Below are positions 32,949-41,782 of a stretch of 44,904 bases of DNA, in pieces (positions within the stretch are counted from its first letter, which is position 1; every line of letters starts with the position of its first letter). Under the pieces are notes generated by a model that was not told the DNA's origin, did not search any database, and worked only from the letters and a program-made list of their open reading frames with translations. Both the position numbers and the translations under genes were made by a program. The stretch comes from an uncultured Dorea sp. (GTDB lineage Bacteria > Bacillota > Clostridia > Lachnospirales > Lachnospiraceae), in assembly GCA_910588745.1 (NCBI GenBank), contig CAJURK010000006.1, positions 1 through 44,904 of the forward strand, in the 5' to 3' direction.

Positions 32949-33268
32949 GGTTTGTTGTGCTGCGGCAGACAGACGATGCGCGGAGGTTATTGAGGGATTT
33001 TTGCGGTGTTGCTGTTTGTGTAGGGGGTGAATTTCATGCAGGGTTCGCTGGCTTAATTTGTGTCCTGCTAAAATTCGCTTTGAGAATGGAATTTGCTCGC
33101 TCCTGAATCACGTTCTTGCGGACTATGGAGTAAGTGAAGGTTTGTGTGAACAGTACCGTTGTATGCATTTTTTTATGTAAATAATGAAGTTTATTGTTTG
33201 CAATTGTGGATAAATTTGTTATAATCGTTATATGAGTTTGGAAATCTACCAATAGGAGGTTTAGAGAT
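32949..33268. repeat. Intergenic region with a diverged copy of the 23.7-kb element
   Basis: Bases 33070-33158 align with the reverse complement of about 23682-23770: AAAATTCGCTT, ATGG(G/A)ATTTGCTC, CCTGAATCAC, TTCTT and GTGTGAACAGTA(A/C)CG are shared in order. The internal hairpin is lost and no clear left terminus remains. No gene is seen in the rest of the gap apart from the asp23 promoter. Confidence 0.65.
33198..33225 (+). promoter_or_regulatory. Sigma-A promoter of the asp23-nusB operon
   Basis: TTGCAA, a 16-base spacer and TATAAT, about 45 bases before the start codon. Confidence 0.65.
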
Positions 33269-33646
33269 ATGGGAAAAGAAGAGAGAAACGCTTATACGGT
33301 TCATAAGGAAGAGAATGTGGGCGAGGTTAAGATTGCGGATGAGGTGGTAGCTTCTATTGCGGCTTTTGCGACGATGGATGTGGAAGGAGTCGGCTCTATG
33401 GGCGGCAACGTGAAGGAGAAGGGAAGACTCAGCATGAAGTCTCCGTCGAAGGGAGTGAAGCTGGATGTGTTAGAGGGCGTGGTTACGGTGACTCTGACGC
33501 TGAATCTGGTGTATGGCTACAGCCTGATTGACGTGTCAAGCCGGATCCAGGAGAAGGTGAAGACTTCCATTGAGAGCATGACGGGACTGAAGGTTGCCGA
33601 TGTGAATATCCGTGTTGCAGGAGTGGATGTGCCGGAGGAAGTATAA
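33269..33646 (+). CDS. Asp23/Gls24 family envelope stress response protein (YqhY type)
   Basis: A 125-residue Asp23-family protein (VKIADEVVASIAAFATMDVEGV near the start; GYSLIDVSSRIQEKVKTSIE; VNIRVAGVDV at the end). The position immediately before nusB identifies it as the YqhY type, linked in Bacillus to control of acetyl-CoA carboxylase. AGGAGG precedes the ATG; nusB begins on the base after the stop. Confidence 0.9.
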   Translation: MGKEERNAYTVHKEENVGEVKIADEVVASIAAFATMDVEGVGSMGGNVKEKGRLSMKSPSKGVKLDVLEGVVTVTLTLNLVYGYSLIDVSSRIQEKVKTSIESMTGLKVADVNIRVAGVDVPEEV

Positions 33647-34057
33647 GTGAAGAGAACAGAACTAAGGGAGCATATATTTAAGCTGGTGTTCGGCGTGGAG
33701 TTTCATCCTGAGGAGGAGCTTGAGGAACAGATTCAGCTTTATTTGGAACAGAAGGAGATTGACGGGGAGCGGGACAGGGAATACATTGCAGGGAAGGCGC
33801 AAGCTATAGCCGCCCATATAGAGGAGATTGACCGTCTGATTAATCAGCACAGTACCGGATGGAAGACGAAGCGTATGAATAAGGCTGACTTATCGGTTCT
33901 GCGCCTTGCCGTTTATGAGATGAAGATGGATGAAGACGTGCCGGTTTCGGTTGCGATTAACGAGGCGGTAGAGCTTGCGAAAAGATTCGGCGGGGAGGAT
34001 AGTTCTTCGTTTATTAACGGCGTTCTAGCCAAACTTGCTTCCGTAGACGGCAAATAA
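33647..34057 (+). CDS. nusB: Transcription antitermination factor NusB
   Basis: A 136-residue all-helical NusB starting at GTG, with GGAGG 8 bases upstream inside the preceding gene. Recognisable blocks are LREHIFKLVF, WKTKRMNKADLSVLRLAVYEM and VAINEAVELAKRFGGEDSSSFINGVL. It binds boxA RNA with NusE for rRNA antitermination. It is directly linked to the Asp23 gene. Confidence 0.94.
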   Translation: MKRTELREHIFKLVFGVEFHPEEELEEQIQLYLEQKEIDGERDREYIAGKAQAIAAHIEEIDRLINQHSTGWKTKRMNKADLSVLRLAVYEMKMDEDVPVSVAINEAVELAKRFGGEDSSSFINGVLAKLASVDGK

Positions 34058-34128
34058 AACCGGCATAGGCACTGCCGGAACGAGTTAGCGGCGGCGTTAC
34101 CTATCATTTTAGGCGGGAGTTTGGAGTT

Positions 34129-35349
34129 ATGGCTAATAATGTGTATACAGTAAGACAGGTAAATACTTATATCAAGAACATGTTTACCCAGGACTTTATG
34201 CTGAATCGGATCTACGTCAAAGGAGAGGTCTCCAACTGTAAATATCATACGTCGGGACATATATATTTTTCGTTAAAGGATGAGTCTGGAACGATTGCCT
34301 GTGTCATGTTTGCAGGGCAGCGCGGCGGGCTCTCTTTTCGTATGAAGGAAGGTCAGCAGGTGATTGTGTTTGGGGCGGTGAGCGTGTATGAGAGAAGCGG
34401 CGCTTACCAGCTTTATGCCAGAGAGATCCGGCTGGACGGAGAGGGCGCGCTCTACGAACGGTTCCAGATGCTGAAGCGGGAACTGGAGGAGATGGGGATG
34501 TTTGCGGCTGAATATAAGCAGCCGATCCCTAAATTTGCCAGGACGGTGGGGGTGGTGACCGCGTCTACCGGCGCTGCCATCCGGGATATTATGAATATCA
34601 GCGCCAGAAGGAATCCCTATGTGCAGCTTATTCTCTGTCCGGCTCAGGTGCAGGGAGAAGGAGCAAAGGAAAGTATCGTCCGGGGAATCCGTATGTTAGA
34701 GGCAAAGCAGGTGGATGTGATCATAGTTGGACGGGGCGGCGGCTCCATGGAAGATTTGTGGGCTTTTAATGAAGAAGAGGTGGCGAGAGCCATTTTTGAA
34801 TGCCGTATTCCGGTGATTTCTGCGGTAGGCCACGAGACGGATACGACGATTGCCGATTATGCCGCGGATCTGAGGGCTCCGACGCCTTCGGCGGCAGCAG
34901 AGCTTGCGGTATGGGATTATGCGCAGTATGCGGTACAGCTCAGAGGAAACAGACAGAAGCTTGCCCGGCTGATGAAGCAGAGATTGGAATGGTACCGGAT
35001 GAGAGAGAAGGAACTTCGGGTAAGGCTTTCTTACCTGCATCCGGAAGTAAAGCTGAGAGACCGAAGAAATCAGGCCGTGGAGATAGAAGAAAAGCTGCGA
35101 AGACTGATGGAGCAGCGGCTGTATTCGGAAAAACACCGGTTAGCGGTTTTGATTGCGCGGTTAAAGGGACTGTCTCCTTTAGAGAAATTAAGTCAGGGTT
35201 ATGCATTTCTCGAGCAGGAGACGGAAGGAAGAAAGCGGGCGGTCAGGAGCGTGAAGCAGGTGCAAAAGGGGGACAGGCTCTCCGTGTATGTGGCTGACGG
35301 AAGGATTCAGGCGGAAGTGGTCGGGATCAGGGAGGAAGAATATGAATAA
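34129..35349 (+). CDS. xseA: Exodeoxyribonuclease VII large subunit
   Basis: A 406-residue protein with an N-terminal OB fold (about 5-100; IYVKGEVSNCKYHTSGHIYFSLKD region), the catalytic block GRGGGSMEDLWAFN (201-214) and SAVGHETDTTIADYAAD. The C-terminal half is a long coiled coil. It degrades single-stranded DNA with XseB. folD, often between nusB and xseA in Firmicutes, is absent; a small CCGGCA/TGCCGG hairpin lies in the 71-base gap instead. xseB overlaps the end. Confidence 0.94.
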   Translation: MANNVYTVRQVNTYIKNMFTQDFMLNRIYVKGEVSNCKYHTSGHIYFSLKDESGTIACVMFAGQRGGLSFRMKEGQQVIVFGAVSVYERSGAYQLYAREIRLDGEGALYERFQMLKRELEEMGMFAAEYKQPIPKFARTVGVVTASTGAAIRDIMNISARRNPYVQLILCPAQVQGEGAKESIVRGIRMLEAKQVDVIIVGRGGGSMEDLWAFNEEEVARAIFECRIPVISAVGHETDTTIADYAADLRAPTPSAAAELAVWDYAQYAVQLRGNRQKLARLMKQRLEWYRMREKELRVRLSYLHPEVKLRDRRNQAVEIEEKLRRLMEQRLYSEKHRLAVLIARLKGLSPLEKLSQGYAFLEQETEGRKRAVRSVKQVQKGDRLSVYVADGRIQAEVVGIREEEYE

Positions 35350-35593
35350 AAAGCAGAAGGAAGGGCTGCCGGAGGAACAGCAGGCAGCAGAAGAAAATGA
35401 ATATACATTGGAGCAGGTATTTGAGAAGCTGGAACAGGTGATTTCGGATATGGAGGAAGAAAATTCGCTGGAAGAATCCTTTCGGATGTATCATCGGGGA
35501 ATGGAGCTTTTGAAAGCATGCAACGATAAGATAGAGCGGGTTGAAAAACAGATACTTGTATTGGACGAGGAGGGTGGGGCGCATGAGTTCTAG
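35342..35593 (+). CDS. xseB: Exodeoxyribonuclease VII small subunit
   Basis: An 83-residue helical protein with the family block LEQVFEKLEQVISDMEEE and SLEESFRMYHRGMELLKAC. ATG 35342 overlaps the xseA end by 8 bases and follows GGGAGGAAG. The stop lies inside the start of ispA, so translation of the three genes is probably coupled. Confidence 0.93.
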   Translation: MNKKQKEGLPEEQQAAEENEYTLEQVFEKLEQVISDMEEENSLEESFRMYHRGMELLKACNDKIERVEKQILVLDEEGGAHEF

Positions 35594-36500
35594 AGAGACT
35601 GGGGAAGCTTATGATTTTCATGAGCTTAGAAAGAAGAGAGTTGAAGAGATTGAGCAGATCCTGACCGGTTATCTTCCGAAAGAAGAGGGATATCAGAAGA
35701 CCATCATGGAGGCAATGGCCTACAGCCTGATGGCAGGCGGCAAGCGTCTGCGGCCGATGCTGATGCGGGAGACTTACCGGTTATTCGGCGGAACGGGAAC
35801 GGTTGTGGAGCCTTTTATGGCGGCTCTTGAGATGATTCATACCTACTCGCTGGTTCATGATGACCTTCCGGCTATGGACGACGACGAACTTCGCCGGGGA
35901 AGAAAGACGACCCATGTGGTGTACGGGGAGGATATGGGAATTCTTGCAGGGGACGCGCTGCTGAACTATGCCTTTGAGACGGCTGCGTCTGCCTTTGAGG
36001 AATATCCGAAGGAGAGTTTGAAAATCGGGAAAGCGATCGGGATTCTCGGGAAAAAAGCCGGAATTTACGGAATGCTGGGCGGACAGGTGGTAGACGTGCA
36101 GAAGACCGGGCATGCTGTGGAAAAAGAAGTACTGGATTTTATCTATGCGCTGAAGACCGGCGCGCTTTTAGAGAGCGCTATGATGATCGGCGCGGCGCTG
36201 TCGGGGGCTTCCGAGGAAGAGATCCGGCTGGTAGAAAAAGCGGCGGGTAAGATCGGGCTGGCCTTTCAGGTGCAGGACGATATCTTAGACGTGACCAGTA
36301 CGGCGGAGGTGCTTGGCAAACCGATCCGCAGCGATGAGAAGAATGAGAAGACAACCTATGTGACGCTTCTTGGAGTCAGGGGAGCGGAGCAGGTTGTGGA
36401 GAAGGAATCCGTAGAGGCGATCGAACTGCTCCGGAAACTTCCGGGTGAGAATCCTTATCTGGAATGGCTTCTTGGGGAGCTGATCCACAGGACGAAATAG
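35583..36500 (+). CDS. ispA: Farnesyl diphosphate synthase (polyprenyl synthetase family)
   Basis: A 305-residue trans-prenyltransferase. The first Asp-rich motif is DDLPAMDDD (93-101) and the second QDDILD (231-236); GGKRLRP (52-58) binds the allylic diphosphate. ATG 35583 follows GAGGAGGG and overlaps xseB. It condenses IPP with DMAPP/GPP to farnesyl diphosphate for undecaprenol and other isoprenoids. dxs, often next in this cluster, is absent. Confidence 0.92.
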   Translation: MSSRETGEAYDFHELRKKRVEEIEQILTGYLPKEEGYQKTIMEAMAYSLMAGGKRLRPMLMRETYRLFGGTGTVVEPFMAALEMIHTYSLVHDDLPAMDDDELRRGRKTTHVVYGEDMGILAGDALLNYAFETAASAFEEYPKESLKIGKAIGILGKKAGIYGMLGGQVVDVQKTGHAVEKEVLDFIYALKTGALLESAMMIGAALSGASEEEIRLVEKAAGKIGLAFQVQDDILDVTSTAEVLGKPIRSDEKNEKTTYVTLLGVRGAEQVVEKESVEAIELLRKLPGENPYLEWLLGELIHRTK

Positions 36501-36544
36501 CAGAATCAGAAGACGGGTTTTCAGAGAAGATAGTAGGAGCGGTT

Positions 36545-37354
36545 ATGAAAGAGCGGTTAGACGTACTGCTGGTAAAACGGAATCTGGCGGAGTCCAGGGA
36601 AAAAGCAAAGGCAGTGATTATGTCCGGCAACGTATACGTGGAAGGACAGAGAGAAGATAAGGCGGGAACTTCCTTTTCGGAAGACGTATCCATTGAGGTC
36701 AGGGGACATGCGCTTCCCTATGTCAGCCGGGGAGGATTGAAGCTTGAGAAAGCAATTCATAATTTTGACATGACAGTTGAAGGAAAGGTCTGCACAGACG
36801 TGGGGGCCTCCACGGGAGGATTTACCGACTGCATGCTTCAGAACGGAGCGGAAAAGGTATATGCCATAGACGTGGGGAGAGGCCAGCTTGCCTGGAAGCT
36901 TAGGCAGGACGCGCGCGTGATTTGTATGGAGAAGACGAATATCCGGTATGTGGAGCCGGAGGATTTGGGAGAGCCGATTGATTTTTCTTCCATTGACGTA
37001 TCCTTTATTTCGCTGACGAAAGTACTGCTTCCAATCCAAAAATATCTTCGGGAAAAAGGACAGATTGTGGCGCTTATTAAGCCGCAGTTTGAGGCGGGCA
37101 GGGAAAAGGTCGGCAAAAAGGGAGTGGTGCGGGAAAGAAGCACCCATGTGGAAGTGATCGATAAGGTAAAGGAATACGCCCTATCCATTGGATTTGATGT
37201 GCTGAACCTGGATTTTTCACCGATTCGGGGGCCTGAAGGGAATATTGAATACCTGATTCATTTGGAAAAATCCGACGGACAGGCGGGGACGGTAAAAACT
37301 CCCATCGACGTATCTCAGACGGTAGAGGACGCGTTTGCTTCGCTGACAAAATAG
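36545..37354 (+). CDS. tlyA: TlyA-family rRNA (cytidine-2'-O)-methyltransferase
   Basis: A 269-residue protein with an N-terminal S4 RNA-binding domain (MKERLDVLLVKRNLAESREK) and an FtsJ-type methyltransferase domain (DVGASTGGFTDCML, IDVSFISL, ALIKPQFEAGREKVGKKG). The start at 36545 has TAGGAG 6 bases upstream; an earlier in-frame ATG lies inside ispA. TlyA proteins methylate 16S and/or 23S rRNA and influence capreomycin sensitivity in other bacteria. Conserved context. Confidence 0.92.
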   Translation: MKERLDVLLVKRNLAESREKAKAVIMSGNVYVEGQREDKAGTSFSEDVSIEVRGHALPYVSRGGLKLEKAIHNFDMTVEGKVCTDVGASTGGFTDCMLQNGAEKVYAIDVGRGQLAWKLRQDARVICMEKTNIRYVEPEDLGEPIDFSSIDVSFISLTKVLLPIQKYLREKGQIVALIKPQFEAGREKVGKKGVVRERSTHVEVIDKVKEYALSIGFDVLNLDFSPIRGPEGNIEYLIHLEKSDGQAGTVKTPIDVSQTVEDAFASLTK

Positions 37355-37367
37355 AGGAATGACTGAT

Positions 37368-38204
37368 ATGAATATGGAACGTTTTTTTGTAGTAACCAAC
37401 GATGGGAAAGACCGGGACGGACAAGTGACAGGGAAAGTAAAGAAGCTGTTAGAAAGCAGAGGGAAGAGTTGTATCCTCTGTAAAAAAGACGAGCAGAAGA
37501 ATATCGTTCCGGAGAGTATCCCGGAGGATATAGACTGCGCCGTCGTGATTGGAGGGGACGGCTCTCTGATTGAGGTGGCGAGGCTTTTGAAGCAGAAAAT
37601 TCCGCTTCTTGGGATTAATATGGGAACCTTAGGTTATTTAGCGGAGGTGGAGGTAGACCGTGTTGAGGAGGCGTTTGACCAAATCCTTGCCGGGAGTTAT
37701 ATGACAGAGAACCGGATGATGCTGGAGGGAGATTTTGACGACGGCACAAAGGATGTGGCGTTAAACGATATCGTCCTCTCAAGGAAGGGGGCTCTTCGGA
37801 TCATCCATTTTAATCTGTATGTGAACGGAGCGCTTCTGAATTCCTATGAGGCGGACGGCATTATTCTCTCCACGCCTACCGGCTCTACCGCATATAACTT
37901 ATCGGCGGGGGGGCCGATTGTAGAGCCTACCGCAGAGCTGATCGTGGTTACGCCAATCTGTTCCCATGCGCTGAATACCAGCAGCATTGTACTGTCGGCG
38001 GAGGATGAGATTCGCATTGAGATCGGAGAGGGACGGCACGGAAGGTCGGAAGAGGTATGTATCTCCTTTGACGGAACCAATACAAAGGAGCTTGGAACCG
38101 GGCAGACGATTTTGGTACGGCGTTCCGGGATGAGTACAACATTAATGAAATTAAGCGAGATCAGCTTTTTAGAAATTCTGAGCAGGAAGATGAAAGGAAA
38201 TTAG
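37368..38204 (+). CDS. nadK: NAD kinase
   Basis: A 278-residue NAD kinase with GGDGSLIE (62-69; catalytic Asp64) and the TPTGSTAYNLSAGGP loop. ATG 37368 is chosen because GAGGA lies 9 bases upstream; ATG 37359 would be only one base from it. Makes NADP from NAD with ATP or polyphosphate. Part of the argR-recN operon. Confidence 0.92.
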   Translation: MNMERFFVVTNDGKDRDGQVTGKVKKLLESRGKSCILCKKDEQKNIVPESIPEDIDCAVVIGGDGSLIEVARLLKQKIPLLGINMGTLGYLAEVEVDRVEEAFDQILAGSYMTENRMMLEGDFDDGTKDVALNDIVLSRKGALRIIHFNLYVNGALLNSYEADGIILSTPTGSTAYNLSAGGPIVEPTAELIVVTPICSHALNTSSIVLSAEDEIRIEIGEGRHGRSEEVCISFDGTNTKELGTGQTILVRRSGMSTTLMKLSEISFLEILSRKMKGN

Positions 38205-38209
38205 CGGGA

Positions 38210-38659
38210 ATGAAGGTAAACAGACATGCAAAGATTGTGGAGCTGATTAATAAGCATCACATTGAGACGCAGGAGGAGCTGGCGGACTATCTGAACCGGG
38301 AGGGGTTTAAGGTGACGCAGGCTACGGTATCCAGGGATATCCGGGATCTCAAGCTTACGAAGGTGCCTACAGAAGAGGGAAGACAGAAGTATGCGGTGCA
38401 TCAGACTGTAGAGACGGAGATGAGCGAGAAATACATCCGCATTCTGAGGGACGGTTATGTGTCCATGGACGTAGCCCAGAATATTCTGGTAATCAAGACA
38501 GTGTCCGGTATGGCCATGGCTGTCTGCGCGGCGATTGACTCCATGAAATGGCATGAGGTAGCGGGAAGTATTGCCGGGGATGACACGATCATGTGCGCCG
38601 TCCGAAGTGTGGAGGATACGATTACGGTGATGGATAAGATTAGCAAGATTGTTTTGTAA
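38210..38659 (+). CDS. argR: Arginine repressor
   Basis: A 149-residue ArgR/AhrC with a winged-helix N-terminus (ETQEELADYLNREGFKVTQATVSRDI) and the C-terminal oligomerisation/arginine domain (IAGDDTIMCAV carries the GDDT arginine-binding motif). Starts 6 bases after nadK. Controls arginine synthesis and catabolism. Confidence 0.94.
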   Translation: MKVNRHAKIVELINKHHIETQEELADYLNREGFKVTQATVSRDIRDLKLTKVPTEEGRQKYAVHQTVETEMSEKYIRILRDGYVSMDVAQNILVIKTVSGMAMAVCAAIDSMKWHEVAGSIAGDDTIMCAVRSVEDTITVMDKISKIVL

Positions 38660-38692
38660 CAGAGGGATGGATGCCGGTAAATAGGAGGACGT

Positions 38693-40384
38693 ATGCTGCA
38701 GAATTTACATGTGAAGAATCTTGCCCTGATTGATGAGGTTGAAGTGGAATTCGGCCCGGGGCTGAATATACTGACCGGTGAGACGGGCGCCGGGAAATCA
38801 ATTATACTAGGGTCGGTGAATTTAGCCCTGGGGGGAAGGTACAGCAGGGATATCCTGCGGGAGGGCGCTTCCTATGGGCTGGTGGAGCTTACCTTTGCGC
38901 CGGAGAATGAGAAACTCCTGCAAAAGCTTGAGGGGCTGGATATTGTGCCGGAAGACGGGATAATTGTCTTAAGCCGGAGGCTGATGGACGGAAGAAGCGC
39001 CAGCAGGATTAACGGAGAGACGGTTACTATGGCAAAGCTGAAGGAGGCTGCGGGGATTCTGATTGATATTCATGGACAGCATGAGCATCAGTCCCTGTTG
39101 TACAAAAAGAACCAGCTTCAGATTCTGGACGCCTACGCAGGGGAACCGCTGCGAAAAACCGCGGATAAGGTTCGCGACGCCTATAAAGCCTATAAGAAGT
39201 GTCTGGAAGAGTGGGAACAGTCCAGGCTGGACGAGTCGGAGCGGGCAAAGGAGACTTCTTTCCTGGAATTTGAGATCCAGGAAATCGAAGAGGCCGATCT
39301 GACCCTTGGCGAGGACGAGCAGTTAGAGAGTGATTATCGGCGGATGAACAATGCCAGAAATATTGTAGAGAACGCGGCAGAAGCCTATGAATATACCGGA
39401 GGGATGTCGGGAGGCAGCGCCAGCGAACAGATCAGCAGAGCAATCCGCTGTATGAGTGATGCAGCCAGATACGACGAGAAGGCGGAGGAGCTGTATGAGC
39501 AGTTATCCGAACTTGACGGCCTGCTCAATGATTTTAACAGAGAGCTGTCAGGCTACCAGGATTCTCTGCAGTTTTCGGAGGAAGAGTATTATGAGACAGA
39601 AGAGCGGCTGAACCTGGTGAATCATCTCAAGACAAAATATGGAAATTCCATTGAGCAGGTATTAGAATACTGTGAAGAAAAGAGAGACCGGCTCCAGGTA
39701 TTAGAAGATTATGACAGTTATTTGGGATCACTCCGGGAAGAACTTGCAAAAAACGAGAAGAAGTTAAAGAAAGCCGCCAAAGAGCTTACCTCTATCCGGA
39801 AAGAACAAGGGAAGCTTTTAGAAAAGCAGATTGGAAAGGCGATGCAAGAACTGAATTTTGTGGATGTAAAATTTCAGATTCAGTTTGAAGAGCTGGCGGA
39901 CTATACGGCAAACGGCAGGGACGACGTGGAATTTATGATCTCCATGAATCCAGGCGAGCCGGTGAAACCTCTGGCCGGAGTGGCGTCCGGCGGCGAATTA
40001 TCGCGGATGATGCTGGCCATCAAAGCCGTCATGGCAGACAGGGACGAGATAGAGACCTTGATTTTTGATGAGATTGACGTGGGAATCAGCGGAAGAACCG
40101 CCCAGAAAGTATCGGAGAAGATGGCGGTAATTGGAGACAGCCACCAGGTGATCTGCATTACCCATCTTGCGCAGATTGCGGCAATGGCAGACGCACACTA
40201 TGTCATTGAAAAAACAGTGGAAAAAGGAAAAACAAGAACCGGCATCCGTCTGCTTGAAGATGAGGAGACGACCGAGGAGCTGGCAAGAATATTGGGCGGC
40301 GCCAAGATTACAGATACTGTTCGGGAGAATGCGAGGGAGATGAAGAAGCTGGCCGGGAAGCATAAGCAGAGAGAGATGGATTGA
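38693..40384 (+). CDS. recN: DNA repair protein RecN
   Basis: A 563-residue SMC-like ATPase. Walker A is GETGAGKS (29-36); IDIHGQHEHQSLL follows; a long coiled coil spans about 150-380; the C-terminal half has VASGGELSRMMLA (signature) and IFDEIDVGISG (Walker B). AGGAGG is 5 bases before the ATG. Acts in double-strand break repair. In most spore formers spoIVB and spo0A follow; they do not here. Confidence 0.95.
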   Translation: MLQNLHVKNLALIDEVEVEFGPGLNILTGETGAGKSIILGSVNLALGGRYSRDILREGASYGLVELTFAPENEKLLQKLEGLDIVPEDGIIVLSRRLMDGRSASRINGETVTMAKLKEAAGILIDIHGQHEHQSLLYKKNQLQILDAYAGEPLRKTADKVRDAYKAYKKCLEEWEQSRLDESERAKETSFLEFEIQEIEEADLTLGEDEQLESDYRRMNNARNIVENAAEAYEYTGGMSGGSASEQISRAIRCMSDAARYDEKAEELYEQLSELDGLLNDFNRELSGYQDSLQFSEEEYYETEERLNLVNHLKTKYGNSIEQVLEYCEEKRDRLQVLEDYDSYLGSLREELAKNEKKLKKAAKELTSIRKEQGKLLEKQIGKAMQELNFVDVKFQIQFEELADYTANGRDDVEFMISMNPGEPVKPLAGVASGGELSRMMLAIKAVMADRDEIETLIFDEIDVGISGRTAQKVSEKMAVIGDSHQVICITHLAQIAAMADAHYVIEKTVEKGKTRTGIRLLEDEETTEELARILGGAKITDTVRENAREMKKLAGKHKQREMD

Positions 40385-40391
40385 AATTCAT

Positions 40392-40649
40392 ATGGACAGA
40401 AGGAAGATAATAAAGATCATAGCTGCTGTCATTCTGCTTGTCGCCATGCTGATACCGGAGGTCAGGCATTACAAGGATGGCGGAACCGTGGAATATCATG
40501 CGGTTTTATATCAGGTTATTAGCTGGCATTCCATGCGAGGCGCGGAAAGCGTTTACGTGCAGATATTTTACGAGGGATTAGAGATTAAGATTCTAGGAAT
40601 TACCGTTTATAATGACGCGGCGGAGTACGAGGCCCGGTATTGCGATTGA
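40392..40649 (+). CDS. Small membrane-anchored protein, function unknown
   Basis: An 85-residue protein with one N-terminal membrane helix (IIKIIAAVILLVAMLIPEV) and a short extracytoplasmic domain containing KDGGTVEYHAVLYQV and EGLEIKILGITVYND. I recall similar small proteins with a KDGGTVEYKAxLYKV block as common hypotheticals in Clostridia. It starts 7 bases after recN; the ribosome site is weak (GAGAGATGGA). Likely translated as the last gene of the recN operon. Confidence 0.65.
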   Translation: MDRRKIIKIIAAVILLVAMLIPEVRHYKDGGTVEYHAVLYQVISWHSMRGAESVYVQIFYEGLEIKILGITVYNDAAEYEARYCD

Positions 40650-40803
40650 TTGTAAGGGACGGCATCTTCAATTTTACTGTTTGGGAATGAGTTTTGCAGG
40701 CGCGGCCAACGGCATGGAAGAAACAGATCAGGGAACGTCTGGCCAATGTCTAGTATCTCCGTTCATCAACCAGGGAGGGCAGGAAAGGATTTAACGTATT
40801 TGG

Positions 40804-40923
40804 TATAATTTATTTAACAGGACAGCCGGAAGGTGAGTGCAAGCCACTCGATCCGGCGAATAATGAAATGAACGATAGAGATAGTCGTCCACTCAACTGC
40901 CATGAGCGGGACGGCTATTTCTT
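40804..40923 (+). ncRNA. Candidate small RNA with two hairpins and terminator
   Basis: A TATAAT (40804-40809; no good -35) is followed by hairpin 1, GCCGGA...TCCGGC enclosing GAGTG/CACTC (40825-40857), and then a terminator hairpin ATAGTCGTCC/GGACGGCTAT with inner CTC/GAG (40881-40918) and TTTCTT. There is no open frame of note. From memory the terminator segment resembles those near small type I toxin loci of Firmicutes mobile elements, but no toxin peptide was found. The rest of the 40650-41155 gap shows no gene. Confidence 0.5.
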
Positions 40924-41155
40924 ATGTGTCTAAAAGTGCGGCCCAGCTTTGGGATATTTTCGAGTGGAATGTGATAGTTTCAATATGTTTTCTTGTATTT
41001 TCGTCAAAAACCTTTCGTTTTCGTGTTCCTAATAAGAGTTAATCATATGGAAGATTTAAGATTAATTCGATAGAATAGTAAGATAAAATGTTCTACAAAT
41101 ATGGTATACTTTGTGCAACAGTTATGGCCTTAATTAACAATAGGAAGGAAGTTCT

Positions 41156-41634
41156 ATGGAAAAGTATACAGATGATGAAATAAGAGTAATGAGTAAAATT
41201 ACATGTAAGATAGCAGGAGATTATTTAGGAATATCTCCAATGGCTGTGAGCATTGGAATGAGAAATAATTTGCTGCTAATTGGCTTTGCAATAGAAATGT
41301 GGAGAATTCCATGTAGGCAAATAATCAGAAGCGTGATAGACGGTTTTCAGAAAGTTGGTCATATCATATTATTGGGGAAAGGTTAATTGCATATAAGTAC
41401 GGAAAGATTAATGAAATACAGGTTCATAATATTGAAAAAAATTTATCCGATATTATTGAGAAATTTGAAGAGATGAGGACATCTTTTCCACATGCAATTG
41501 AAGATAGAATCGATAAAATTATTGTTGAATTGTATGAAATATCAGAAGGATATAGGATAGAAAGAGAAAAGAGAGAAGCAGAACATCGAAGATATTTAGA
41601 AGAACAACAACGAATAAGGGAACTTGCTATATAG
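41156..41634 (+). pseudogene. Broken mobile-element-type gene (frameshift and internal stop)
   Basis: The first frame reads MEKYTDDEIRVMSKITCKI and AGDYLGISPMAVSIGMRNN, a start typical of small DNA-binding proteins of phages and integrative elements. Around 41290 the plausible sequence moves to the -1 frame (NRNVENSM, stop TAG at 41314-41316, ANNQKRDRRFSESWSYHI, then GERLIAYKYGKINEIQVHN), ending in a charged coiled coil (EKREAEHRRYLEEQQRI). Two lesions, a frameshift and a stop, make a sequencing error unlikely. AGGAAGG precedes the ATG. Function unknown; the resemblance is from memory. Confidence 0.6.
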
Positions 41635-41676
41635 CAGCGCTAAAAGAAAAGAACAAATCCGATGAAACAGAGTGGT

Positions 41677-41701
41677 GCAAGTCTGAAATGGCTTGCTTTT
41701 T
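41677..41701 (+). terminator. Rho-independent terminator
   Basis: GCAAGTC and GGCTTGC pair (one G-U) around TGAAAT, followed by TTTTT. It isolates the two-component operon from upstream transcription. Confidence 0.7.
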
Positions 41702-41703
41702 GC

Positions 41704-41731
41704 TTTACAATGGGGGTGGTTGCTGTATAAT
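41704..41731 (+). promoter_or_regulatory. Sigma-A promoter of the two-component/ABC cassette
   Basis: TTTACA, a 16-base spacer and consensus TATAAT, about 50 bases before the response regulator. Confidence 0.7.
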
Positions 41732-41782
41732 AAAATATAAAGTAAAAAGCAGTAATTTAATGTGAAGTAATAAAAGGAATAT

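Noticed and set aside
40612..40794. 60-residue open frame after the small membrane protein
   Set aside because: It overlaps the preceding gene, lacks a ribosome site and shows no recognisable pattern.
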